From contig JAVSMS010000001.1 of the NCBI GenBank assembly GCA_032027085.1, positions 2,124,332 to 2,188,331 of the forward strand: a DNA stretch of 64,000 bases, given 5' to 3'. The translations under genes were made by a program, and so were the position numbers. Positions within the stretch are counted from its first letter, which is position 1. Each line of letters starts with the position of its first letter. This document shows positions 1 to 7,460 of the stretch, piece after piece. The notes beneath the pieces were generated by a model that was not told the origin of the DNA, did no database searches, and saw only the letters and a list, made by a program, of their open reading frames with translations. Source of the stretch: Pseudorhodoplanes sp. GTDB taxonomy: Bacteria > Pseudomonadota > Alphaproteobacteria > Rhizobiales > Xanthobacteraceae.

Positions 1-240
1 GATGTTGTAGCCGTTCGAGAGCGCCGACAGGAAAGCGGGGACAGTCAGCTCCTTCGTGCGGGCATGACCGTGCGTGTCGGACCAGACCACGCGGATCAGG
101 CGCAGCTTGTCTTTTTCGACGCGGCGCTTGATCTCGGCGGCGCGGCGCTTCTGTTCGGCGGTCCAGAGGCCGAAACGCTCGATAAAGGGAATAGCCTTGG
201 TCGATCGGGGATTTCCCGATTTGCTGGATCGGTAAAGCAT
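1..240 (-). CDS. Glutamine synthetase-family protein, N-terminal part (gene runs off the window)
   Basis: Only the first 80 codons are present; the rest lies to the left of base 1. Read from an ATG at 238-240 on the minus strand, the peptide begins MLYRSSKSGN and contains RLIRVVWSDTHGHARTKEL, which resembles the N-terminal beta-grasp entry of glutamine synthetase-like ligases (pattern 'V.....D..G..R.K.L'). Members include true glutamine synthetases and gamma-glutamyl-amine or methylglutamate ligases. The ATP-binding and catalytic domains are outside the window, so the substrate cannot be judged. The gene is divergent from the LysR gene at 384, with 143 bp between the starts, so LysR is a plausible regulator. 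The family call rests on this short segment only. Confidence 0.6.
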   Translation of the reverse strand, partial: MLYRSSKSGNPRSTKAIPFIERFGLWTAEQKRRAAEIKRRVEKDKLRLIRVVWSDTHGHARTKELTVPAFLSALSNGYNI

Positions 241-339
241 GCGCCCATCCTCGTTCGGATCGGGCAAAGGCCCGCATCCGTCGGACCGCGGCTCTCGGAT
301 CGCCGCTCGTTGGAATCATTCTCAAAAATCGATATAGAT

Positions 340-354
340 ATTTCAAATGAATTA
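340..354. promoter_or_regulatory. Possible LysR-type operator (T-N11-A) in a divergent promoter
   Basis: In the AT-rich gap between the glutamine synthetase-like gene and the LysR gene, bases 342-354 read TTCAAATGAATTA. This fits the T-N11-A pattern with an imperfect dyad (ATTTCA/TGAATT). It lies about 30 bp upstream of the LysR start, a usual place for an autoregulatory site. The motif is degenerate, so this is a candidate only. Confidence 0.3.
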
Positions 355-383
355 TCGGCCTATATTCATGCTAAAAGCGGCAT

Positions 384-1388
384 ATGTCTAAACCCACGGC
401 CGCGCGCGCGGGACAAACCTTGCGGCGCCGCGTCCGCTTGCGGCAGCTCGAATTGCTGGCCGCGCTGGATCACGCGGCGACATTGAGCCAGGCGGCGCGG
501 GAGGTATGGCTGTCGCAGCCCGCCGCATCCAAACTGCTGGGGACGCTGGCGCAGGATCTCTCGATCGAATTGTTCGAGCGCGTCGGCCGCACCTTGCGGC
601 CGACGGCCGCCGGGCGCGCACTGATCCGGCATGCGGCGAGTTTCATCAGCAATCTCGATCGCGCCCAGGCTGATCTCGACGCTATTGAAGGCGGGTTGAT
701 CGGCGTCACCGCCCTCGGCGCCGGGATTGGCGCCTGCTACGTTCTGGTGCCGCGCGCGCTGTCGCTGCTGCTCGAAAAGGCGCCGGGCATCGCCGTGACG
801 TTGCGCGAAGGCCCGATGGAGGAGATGCTTTCCATGCTGCGCGACGGGCGGCTCGACATGGTCGTGGGGCGCGTGGATTCCGCGCTGGTCGACCGCGATT
901 TCGTGCTCGACGAACTTTACGATCCGCCGATCCACATCGTCGCCGGCCCCAGACATCCTCTCGTGAAGAACCGCCCAGTGAGCTGGGCGACGCTGGCGGA
1001 CCAGGAATGGATTTTGCCGCAGGAAGGCACGCCCATGCGTACCGGCATCGAACGCATTTTTCAGCGCGTGCGGAGGCGGCCGTCGCGCTGCATGTTCGAA
1101 TCGTCGTCGATCCAGACGAATGTCAGTCTGCTCAATGCGCGCGACATGCTGTGGGTGCTGTCGGCGGATATTTCGGACTACTTCGAGAGGCTGGGCTTGC
1201 TGGCGGTCCTTCCGGTGGAGAGCCTCTGCGGACCGGCCGCACTCTCGGCGGTGCGGTTGCGCGGCCGCAGCCTGTCGCCGCCTGCGATGCGTCTGCTGGA
1301 TTGCATTCACGCCGCTGCGCGGCAATTGCCCGGCCAACATGACGGCAAGCCAAGGAAGCCCTCCCGAAATAGAGACAGGAAAGCTTGA
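384..1388 (+). CDS. LysR-family transcriptional regulator
   Basis: This 334-aa protein has the LysR layout: an N-terminal winged helix-turn-helix (about residues 17-75, with LSQPAASKLLGTL as recognition region and LFERVGRTLRPTAAG as wing), then a periplasmic-binding-like effector domain (about 100-305). The effector domain has LSLLLEKAPGIAVTLREG and GRLDMVVGRV, typical of the PcaQ/GbpR/CbL-like subgroup. It would bind a small-molecule inducer and control the divergent glutamine synthetase-like gene, itself, or both. The ATG at 384 places the HTH at the normal distance from the N-terminus. The C-terminal 25 residues are basic and low in complexity. The effector is unknown. Confidence 0.9.
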   Translation: MSKPTAARAGQTLRRRVRLRQLELLAALDHAATLSQAAREVWLSQPAASKLLGTLAQDLSIELFERVGRTLRPTAAGRALIRHAASFISNLDRAQADLDAIEGGLIGVTALGAGIGACYVLVPRALSLLLEKAPGIAVTLREGPMEEMLSMLRDGRLDMVVGRVDSALVDRDFVLDELYDPPIHIVAGPRHPLVKNRPVSWATLADQEWILPQEGTPMRTGIERIFQRVRRRPSRCMFESSSIQTNVSLLNARDMLWVLSADISDYFERLGLLAVLPVESLCGPAALSAVRLRGRSLSPPAMRLLDCIHAAARQLPGQHDGKPRKPSRNRDRKA

Positions 1389-1420
1389 GGCGGCAGATGC
1401 GGTTGTGCATCCGCCGCCTC
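1387..1420. terminator. Hairpin between convergent genes, likely bidirectional terminator
   Basis: Bases 1387-1400 and 1407-1420 form a 14-bp stem with one mismatch around a 6-base loop. It starts at the stop of the LysR gene and lies just beyond the stop of the OmpW gene on the other strand. No long T tract follows on either side, so efficiency is uncertain. Confidence 0.5.
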
Positions 1421-1427
1421 GCGTCGT

Positions 1428-2159
1428 TCAGAACTTGTAAGTGAGGCCCCCGCCGACGATCCACGGGTCCAGCCGGGCCTTGCCGGTCAGCGGGATTGCC
1501 CCGTCATTGACCGCCGCTTCGAATTTCGGACGCAGGAACAGCTTTTTAACGTCGACGTTAATTCCCCAGTGCCGGTCGATCATGTAGTCGAAGCCGGCCT
1601 GCAAGGCGGGCGCGAAGGCATTGTCGATGCTGAGGCTCGAAATGCGGACCGCCGGATTTCCGCCTGGTATGTTGGCGGCCTTCTCGCTGAAGAACACCGT
1701 ATAATTCACGCCGGCGCCAACATACGGCTTGAATGCGCCGAAATTGGTGAAGTGGTATTGTAGTGTCAGCGTGGGCGGCAGCAGCCAGGTCTTGCCGATC
1801 GGCAAGCCGTCCATGTTCAATCCCGGCGCGGCGCCGCCGATGACAGTCCCTTTGCCGGTGGCTTTGTGCGGCGTGACGCCGAGGATCAGTTCGGCCGCGA
1901 TATTCGGTGTAAAGAAATAGGTGATGTCGAGTTCAGGCACGACCGACGTCGACCAGTTTGCATTGCCGCCCGGCAATTGGTCGAAGGTTGTATCGTCGCG
2001 CGGATCGACGACGATCGCCCTCAGACGAATCATCCATGGATTCCACACGGAAACCGGCGACACAGCCTTGACGGGCATATCCGCTGCAGAGGTCAAGGTT
2101 GGACTGAACGCCGCAGCTACCAAAGCAAGACATATTGCGCTTAAAAGGTTTTTGATCAT
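1428..2159 (-). CDS. OmpW-family outer-membrane protein
   Basis: This 243-aa protein has a cleavable signal peptide (hydrophobic stretch ICLALVAAAF, likely cleavage near TSA-AD at residues 24-26). The mature chain has alternating beta-strand character: LDITYFFTPNIAAELILG, LPPTLTLQYHF and GAFKPYVGAGVNYT are characteristic of the eight-stranded OmpW barrel, and the chain ends in GGGLTYKF with the C-terminal aromatic residue recognised by the BAM complex. It would form a small hydrophobic channel. An FNR-like box lies about 90 bp upstream of the start, beside an FNR-type regulator; in enterobacteria ompW is known to respond to oxygen through FNR. Oxygen control here is inferred. Confidence 0.88.
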   Translation of the reverse strand: MIKNLLSAICLALVAAAFSPTLTSAADMPVKAVSPVSVWNPWMIRLRAIVVDPRDDTTFDQLPGGNANWSTSVVPELDITYFFTPNIAAELILGVTPHKATGKGTVIGGAAPGLNMDGLPIGKTWLLPPTLTLQYHFTNFGAFKPYVGAGVNYTVFFSEKAANIPGGNPAVRISSLSIDNAFAPALQAGFDYMIDRHWGINVDVKKLFLRPKFEAAVNDGAIPLTGKARLDPWIVGGGLTYKF

Positions 2160-2242
2160 GCAGGCCCCCGTTTCTGACGTTATGGCATAAGCAAGCCATC
2201 AACTGCCCCTGATGACCGAACGCCGATCGGGTTTTCGAAAAC

Positions 2243-2256
2243 TTGATTCACCTCAA
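2243..2256. promoter_or_regulatory. Candidate FNR/FixK box upstream of the OmpW gene
   Basis: The sequence TTGATTCACCTCAA matches the FNR/FixK consensus TTGAT-N4-ATCAA at nine of ten defined positions. Its centre is about 90 bp upstream of the OmpW ATG and about 70 bp beyond the stop codon of the adjacent FNR-type regulator. The spacing suits a class I activator site if the transcript has a leader of some 30-50 nt. Confidence 0.55.
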
Positions 2257-2320
2257 GTTTATTTATTCGTACAGGCGTGTTGCGCAGTTGCAACAAATCG
2301 ATCGCTTGTTTTCGATTAAG

Positions 2321-3061
2321 CTAGCTCTGAAACCGGATGTGGGAACATCCGGCCAATCCTTCTGTGAGTTGTTCAAGCGCCGCACGATTGACCAGCCTAA
2401 TACCGCGGCGTCCTTTCATCTCGATCAGTCCACGCTTGGTGAGCTTGCTGAACGTGCGCGAGACCGTTTCGGTTGTGACACCGAGATAGTCGGCGATGTC
2501 CGTTCGGGATATTTGCAGCAAGACGTCCATGCTGTCGGCTGCCGATGTTCGCGCATGCATCTCAAGAAGGAATGCTGCAAGACCTGCCTCCGAACCGCGC
2601 TGCCCAACCGTCAAGGCAAGATCATAGGCGCGAACCAGATCCGCCGAGACCGCCTCGAACAGCTTGGACGAAAAACCGGATTCCTCGCGGGCTATGGCTT
2701 CGAATTCCGACTTTGGCACGGCGCGCAATTCAGTCGCCGCCACCGCCTGGGCGCTGAACAGATATTTCGCATCAGGCCCGAGCCCGACGAAGTCCCCGGG
2801 AAATGCAAAGCCAACGATCTGTCGCCGCCCATTCCCGAGGCTCTTGTAGAGCCGCATGACGCCTTTCCTGACCCAATGCACATGGGTCTGGACGTCGTTC
2901 TCAAGAAAAGCGTGCTGATGACGGTTCAGCCTGCGGGTATGGCAGTGCAGGCCGATACGGCATTGGCCCTCGCATGAACAGACCGCGGGACCTCGGCCTA
3001 CATCACTCCCGATGCCGGAGACGCATAGTGGGAGAGGCTTCACGGGGAGTGCCGGTGTCAT
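2321..3061 (-). CDS. Crp/Fnr-family transcriptional regulator (FnrN/FixK-like)
   Basis: From the ATG at 3061 the protein has 246 residues. It contains a cyclic-nucleotide-like beta-roll with VMRLYKSLGNGRRQIVGF and FPGDFVGLGP, a dimerisation helix, and a C-terminal Crp-type winged helix with GVTTETVSRTFSKL. The glutamate, serine and arginine of E-(T)-V-S-R are the DNA contacts of FNR proteins recognising TTGAT half-sites. The N-terminus has cysteines at about residues 13, 28, 30, 34 and 40, suggesting an oxygen-sensitive Fe-S cluster, but the C-x-C-x3-C-x5-C spacing differs from E. coli FNR. The frame stays open upstream to 3325, but that extension would cross the FNR box and run into the dehydratase gene, so the ATG at 3061 is preferred. 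It probably autoregulates and controls the OmpW gene. Confidence 0.85.
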   Translation of the reverse strand: MTPALPVKPLPLCVSGIGSDVGRGPAVCSCEGQCRIGLHCHTRRLNRHQHAFLENDVQTHVHWVRKGVMRLYKSLGNGRRQIVGFAFPGDFVGLGPDAKYLFSAQAVAATELRAVPKSEFEAIAREESGFSSKLFEAVSADLVRAYDLALTVGQRGSEAGLAAFLLEMHARTSAADSMDVLLQISRTDIADYLGVTTETVSRTFSKLTKRGLIEMKGRRGIRLVNRAALEQLTEGLAGCSHIRFQS

Positions 3062-3098
3062 TGCTGACGATCTTTTAGCGCTTGGACGAGCTTTGAAT

Positions 3099-3112
3099 TT
3101 GACCTGGATCAA
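3099..3112. promoter_or_regulatory. Candidate FNR/FixK box upstream of the FNR-type gene
   Basis: TTGACCTGGATCAA matches TTGAT-N4-ATCAA at nine of ten defined positions. Its centre is about 44 bp upstream of the ATG of the FNR-type gene at 3061, where a bound regulator would cover or adjoin the promoter, suggesting autoregulation. It is about 195 bp upstream of the dehydratase gene on the other strand. Confidence 0.65.
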
Positions 3113-3305
3113 CAGTGTCGCATCGGGTCCCGCCGCCAGGACGATCGGGTGCCTGCGATCCTGCTGCAAGTCCGGGCTTTCACGATGGCAAAACAGGCCA
3201 TTAACGGGGGTTTTTGCCGGCTGCAAAGCCACATTATGATCGACACGCAGGGCCAGGACGTGACATGAGAGCGGCGCTCCGGCCCTTGCAGAAGGAGATG
3301 ACGAC

Positions 3306-5006
3306 GTGCCCAGCGGCATGCGCAAAGGACTGACCAGCTATGGCGACAGCGAATTCTCGCTGTTCCTGCGCAAGGCCTTCATCAAGGCCATGGGCTATTC
3401 CGACGATGCGCTCGACCGGCCGATTGTCGGCATCACCAACACCTATTCGGATTTCAATCCCTGTCACGGCAATGTGCCGCAACTGATCGAGGCAGTGAAG
3501 CGTGGCGCGATGCTTGCGGGCGCGATGCCGATGGTGTTTCCGACGATCTCGATCCACGAGAGTTTCGCCTATCCGACCTCGATGTTCCTGCGCAATCTGA
3601 TGGCGATGGACACGGAGGAGATGATCCGCGCCTTGCCGGTGGATTCCGTCGTGCTGATCGGCGGCTGTGACAAGACCATACCGGCGCAGGTGATGGGCGC
3701 GGTGAGTGCCGACATTCCCGCCATCGTGCTTCCAGTCGGGCCGATGCTGGTCGGTCATTTCAAGGGCGAAGTGCTCGGCGCCTGTACCGATTGCCGCAGA
3801 TTATGGGGTGAATTCCGCGGCAACCGCGTCAGCGGCGAGGATATCGAGGTTGCCAATGCGCGGCTGGCACCGTCGGTCGGCACCTGTGGCGTGATGGGCA
3901 CCGCGAGCACGATCGCGATCATGATGGAAGGGCTTGGTCTTGCATTGCCCGGCGCAGCGTCGATTCCGGCGCCGCATGCCGACCGCATCCGCATGGCGGA
4001 AGCGACCGGCAAGCGCGCCGCCGAGATGACAAAGAACGGCCCGAAGCCGTCAGAGATTTTAACCAAGGATGCGTTCCACAACGCGATCGTGATGCTGCAA
4101 TCGATCGGCGGCTCGACCAATGGCGTCGTGCATCTGTCGGCGATTGCCGGGCGCACGAAGAATCCGATCAAGCTCGAAGATTTCGATGAGATCGGCAGGA
4201 CAACCCCAGTACTGGTCGATCTGAAGCCGTCCGGCGATCATTACATGGAACACTTCCACCAGGCTGGCGGTGCACCGCGGCTGATGCAGGAATTGAAGGA
4301 TGTGCTCAAGCTTGACGCGCTGCATGTGATAGGCGGCACACTCGGCGACGCGATCAAGGTTTACGAGGACGTGCCGGGTCAGACCGTGATCAAGGCGCGC
4401 AATGCGCCGCTGAAGAAAGAAGGCGGTCTCGCGATTCTGCGCGGCAATCTGGCGCCGCGCGGCGCCGTCATCAAGCAGGCGGCGGCCTCGACCAAGCTGA
4501 TGCAGCATGAGGGGCGCGCGGTGGTGTTCGAGTCGGTCGAAGACATGACCAAGCGCATCGACGATCCCGATCTCGACGTGAGCGAAGACGATGTGCTGGT
4601 GATGCGCAATGCCGGCCCCATCGGCGCCCCGGGCATGCCGGAGGCGGGCTATCTGCCGATTCCAAAAAAACTCGCGCAGAAGGGCATCAAGGACATGGTG
4701 CGCATATCCGACGCGCGGATGAGCGGCACCGCTTTCGGCACCATCGTGCTGCACGTCTCGCCGGAATCGGCGGCCGGCGGCCCGCTGGCGCTGGTTAAGA
4801 CCGGCGATCGCATTAAGCTTGATGTGGCGAACCGGCGAATCGATCTGATGGTCGACGATGCCGAACTGAAGAACCGCGCGGCGGAATGGAAGAAGCCGCC
4901 GATGCCCGAGGTCGCGCAACGCGGCTACGCAAAGCTTTACCGCGAGCATGTGCAGCAGGCGGACGAAGGCTGCGACTTCGATTTTCTCTCTGCGGTGAAG
5001 AAGTAG
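3306..5006 (+). CDS. IlvD/Edd-family dehydratase (dihydroxy-acid or sugar-acid dehydratase)
   Basis: This 566-aa protein is an Fe-S dehydratase of the IlvD/Edd family. It keeps the three cysteine motifs (DFNPCHGNVP, IGGCDKTIP and GTCGVMGTAST), the glycine-rich SIGGSTNGVVHL, and a C-terminal swivel domain with SDARMSGTAFG and HVSPESAAGGPLA. Members remove water from 2,3-dihydroxy acids: branched-chain precursors (IlvD) or aldonates such as arabonate and xylonate. The RRLWGEFR segment and the lack of branched-chain biosynthesis neighbours lean towards a sugar-acid dehydratase, but this is not decisive. A GTG start at 3306 is supported by AAGGAG about 8 bases upstream. The stop is four bases from the stop of the convergent patatin gene. 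Confidence 0.85.
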   Translation: MPSGMRKGLTSYGDSEFSLFLRKAFIKAMGYSDDALDRPIVGITNTYSDFNPCHGNVPQLIEAVKRGAMLAGAMPMVFPTISIHESFAYPTSMFLRNLMAMDTEEMIRALPVDSVVLIGGCDKTIPAQVMGAVSADIPAIVLPVGPMLVGHFKGEVLGACTDCRRLWGEFRGNRVSGEDIEVANARLAPSVGTCGVMGTASTIAIMMEGLGLALPGAASIPAPHADRIRMAEATGKRAAEMTKNGPKPSEILTKDAFHNAIVMLQSIGGSTNGVVHLSAIAGRTKNPIKLEDFDEIGRTTPVLVDLKPSGDHYMEHFHQAGGAPRLMQELKDVLKLDALHVIGGTLGDAIKVYEDVPGQTVIKARNAPLKKEGGLAILRGNLAPRGAVIKQAAASTKLMQHEGRAVVFESVEDMTKRIDDPDLDVSEDDVLVMRNAGPIGAPGMPEAGYLPIPKKLAQKGIKDMVRISDARMSGTAFGTIVLHVSPESAAGGPLALVKTGDRIKLDVANRRIDLMVDDAELKNRAAEWKKPPMPEVAQRGYAKLYREHVQQADEGCDFDFLSAVKK

Positions 5007-5010
5007 CCTG

Positions 5011-6207
5011 CTATTGGCTCGCCACGCGCGGTGCCCGCTCGCGCACGGGCGCTGCCGGCGGCTCGATCGCATCCGCGGGGGAGCGTTGCCACATTTGGCC
5101 GCTGCGCCCGCGTTCGTAGCCGTATTCGAACACGCTGCGCATATAGGCGGTGTCGAAGCCCGGTCGCTCTTGGTTCGGGAAGCTGTCGTCGATCGCGGCG
5201 AGATTCATGTCCCAGCCACGGCGCCTGACGAACTCGTAGGAAGCCAGCAAGGTGTTGCGGGTATTGGACCGCACTGATGTCGCAAAAGCCCGAACCGCAA
5301 TCTGCAACGTCCTCGGCTTCACCACCTCGAAATAGGGGCCAAGCTTGCCGTTGAGAATTGCGTAGATTTTCGGCCGCACATTGGCGGGAAGGATCGGCTT
5401 TCGGGCCAGCAGGGCCGCCTCTGGCACGACAAGGATATTGGCAGTGACGCCGCCGTCCACGTGCATTTCGGCGAACCGCTTGCCGTTGCCTTCGACATCG
5501 ATCAGAACCGGTGAGAAGATACCGGGGATGCTGGCGGAGGCTTCCATCACCTTGCGGAAGAGGTCGAGCGCGCCGGGCTGTCCGCTCGCTGCGATCCGGC
5601 CCATGTCCCAGATCGAAGTACGCTGCGAATCGAGATCGGTGGTGACGATGAACAGCCGTCGGCCGGCGCGATATTCGTTGGCGACCGCCTCCAGCATGTT
5701 GGCATCGACATATTTTGCGATCAGCGCCTTGAGCGGCTCGGCCTTGAACAGGCCGGTGCCGAACAATCCGCTCACGCCTGCGAATTGCAGAAAGTTTTCC
5801 ATCTCGCCGCTGGCGAAGACATGGCGCAGCGCTTCGTCATAGCCGGAGCCGAGAAATGCGAAAGGCGCGATGAGCGCCCCGGCGCTGGCGCCGGTCACGA
5901 CCGTGAATTGCGGCCGGTTGCCTCGTGCGGTCCAGCCGTTGAGAAAGCCGGCGCCGAAGGCGCCGTCGGCACCGCCGCCTGACAGCGCCAGCATCGTGGG
6001 CTGGCGCGTATTGATGCCCGCGTAGCGGGACACGATGTTCGGATCGTCAGCCCACGCGCGCACGTCCGGAAATCCGGGAACGGTTGCGAACGCCTGATCT
6101 TCCTGCGTGTAGGGGATGCGCTCGATGCTGGCGCAGGCAGTGAGCAGGATCGCAAGCGCGAGCCCGGTAAACAAAGACAAAACCGACTTGAACCGAACCC
6201 CGCCCAC
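5011..6207 (-). CDS. Patatin-like phospholipase, predicted lipoprotein
   Basis: From a GTG start at 6207 the protein has 398 residues and begins with a lipoprotein signal peptide ending in the lipobox LLTACAS, so it should be anchored by its N-terminal cysteine. The patatin domain has the oxyanion-hole loop LSGGGADGAFGAGFLNG, the nucleophile elbow GASAG (serine of the Ser-Asp dyad) and a VDGGV motif supplying the aspartate. It is expected to hydrolyse acyl esters of phospholipids or related lipids in the envelope. The frame is open to 6345, but that extension has no signal-like features and would put the lipobox about 70 residues in, so the later start is chosen. Confidence 0.87.
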   Translation of the reverse strand: MGGVRFKSVLSLFTGLALAILLTACASIERIPYTQEDQAFATVPGFPDVRAWADDPNIVSRYAGINTRQPTMLALSGGGADGAFGAGFLNGWTARGNRPQFTVVTGASAGALIAPFAFLGSGYDEALRHVFASGEMENFLQFAGVSGLFGTGLFKAEPLKALIAKYVDANMLEAVANEYRAGRRLFIVTTDLDSQRTSIWDMGRIAASGQPGALDLFRKVMEASASIPGIFSPVLIDVEGNGKRFAEMHVDGGVTANILVVPEAALLARKPILPANVRPKIYAILNGKLGPYFEVVKPRTLQIAVRAFATSVRSNTRNTLLASYEFVRRRGWDMNLAAIDDSFPNQERPGFDTAYMRSVFEYGYERGRSGQMWQRSPADAIEPPAAPVRERAPRVASQ

Positions 6208-6446
6208 CAAACTCGTTCCTGCCGCCCAGGGTCCCCGACCCGCGCATGTCCGGCCCACAAAGCATGTTCCGGTTCGCTTCCGCTTAAATTGCGGCGATCT
6301 TGCGGGGTAGCGTAAATAATTGGTTACGTGTGGCTCCGCTGCCACCCCACACGAGACAGCTCCGCAGCAGTCGCATCGCGAGACACTTGCATCCGGCGGT
6401 GTTTTGACTACCCGATGGCGGTTCAGAAATGGGTGAGGGACCCTCC

Positions 6447-7382
6447 ATGGCCAAATCGCACAAAGTCATCATTACCTGCGCTGTCACCGGCTCGATCCAT
6501 ACGCCGTCGATGTCGCCGTATCTGCCGGTCACACCCGAACAGATCGCCGATGCCGCTATCGGCGCGGCCGAGGCAGGAGCGGCGATCGTGCATCTGCATG
6601 CGCGCAATCCGCGGGACGGCCGGCCGGACCAGTCACCCGAGGCCTTTGCGCCGTTCCTGAAGGTCATCAAGCAGCGCTCCAATGTGGTGGTGAACATCAC
6701 CACCGGCGGCGCGCCGACCATGGCAGTGGAGGAGCGTGTTCGTCCGGCCGCCACATACAAGCCGGAGGTTGCCTCGCTCAATATGGGCACGATGAATTTC
6801 GGGCTCTATCCGATGCTCGGTCGCTTCAAGGACTTCAAATACGACTGGGAGCAGCCTTATCTCGAAGGCACTCGCAAGGGTTTCTTCAAAAATACCTTCG
6901 CCGACATCGAATACATCCTCACCACCTGCGCCGAGAACAATACCCGCTTCGAGATCGAATGTTACGATATCGGCCATCTCTACACGCTGAAGCATTTCCT
7001 CGACCGCGGCGTGGTGAAGCCGCCGCTCTTCGTACAGTCTGTCTTTGGCATTCTTGGCGGAATTGGCACCCATGCCGAGGATGTCATCCACATGAAGCGC
7101 ACCGCCGATCGGCTGCTGGGCGCAGAGAATTACCACTGGTCGGTGCTCGGCGCAGGCCGCTTCCAGTTGCCGATCGCGGCGCAGGCAGCGGCCATGGGTG
7201 CCAATGTCCGGGTCGGGCTTGAAGACTCGATCTGGCTTGGCGCCGGAAAGTTGGCCGAGTCGAATGCGGCGCAAGTGACCAAGGCGCGCCAGATCATTGA
7301 AGGGCTTGGCCTCGAAATCGCCAATCCGGATGAGGCGCGGGAAATCCTCTCGCTCAAGGGCGGCGACAAAGTTGCATTCTAG
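6447..7382 (+). CDS. BKACE-family beta-keto acid cleavage enzyme
   Basis: This 311-aa TIM-barrel protein belongs to the BKACE (formerly DUF849) family, whose founder is 3-keto-5-aminohexanoate cleavage enzyme. These enzymes condense a beta-keto acid with acetyl-CoA and release acetoacetate plus a new CoA ester. The zinc-binding histidines are in AAIVHLHARNPRDG, followed by the family motifs NITTGG, SLNMGTMNFG, FEIECYDIGHL and VRVGLEDS. The usual length is about 270-310 residues. An upstream in-frame ATG exists at 6429, but the ATG at 6447 is better placed behind GAGGGA. The exact keto acid cannot be read from sequence. Confidence 0.9.
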   Translation: MAKSHKVIITCAVTGSIHTPSMSPYLPVTPEQIADAAIGAAEAGAAIVHLHARNPRDGRPDQSPEAFAPFLKVIKQRSNVVVNITTGGAPTMAVEERVRPAATYKPEVASLNMGTMNFGLYPMLGRFKDFKYDWEQPYLEGTRKGFFKNTFADIEYILTTCAENNTRFEIECYDIGHLYTLKHFLDRGVVKPPLFVQSVFGILGGIGTHAEDVIHMKRTADRLLGAENYHWSVLGAGRFQLPIAAQAAAMGANVRVGLEDSIWLGAGKLAESNAAQVTKARQIIEGLGLEIANPDEAREILSLKGGDKVAF

Positions 7383-7460
7383 ACATCTTGCGCCGTATCG
7401 TCGCGGTGCCCGTTGTATTGAACAGTCGCCAGATTGGATGGCGGCCATTAATAAAGGCGC

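Noticed and set aside
384-1340. Long minus-strand open frame opposite the LysR gene
   Set aside because: The translation is Arg/Gln/His-rich with no domain, whereas the plus strand encodes a clear LysR protein.
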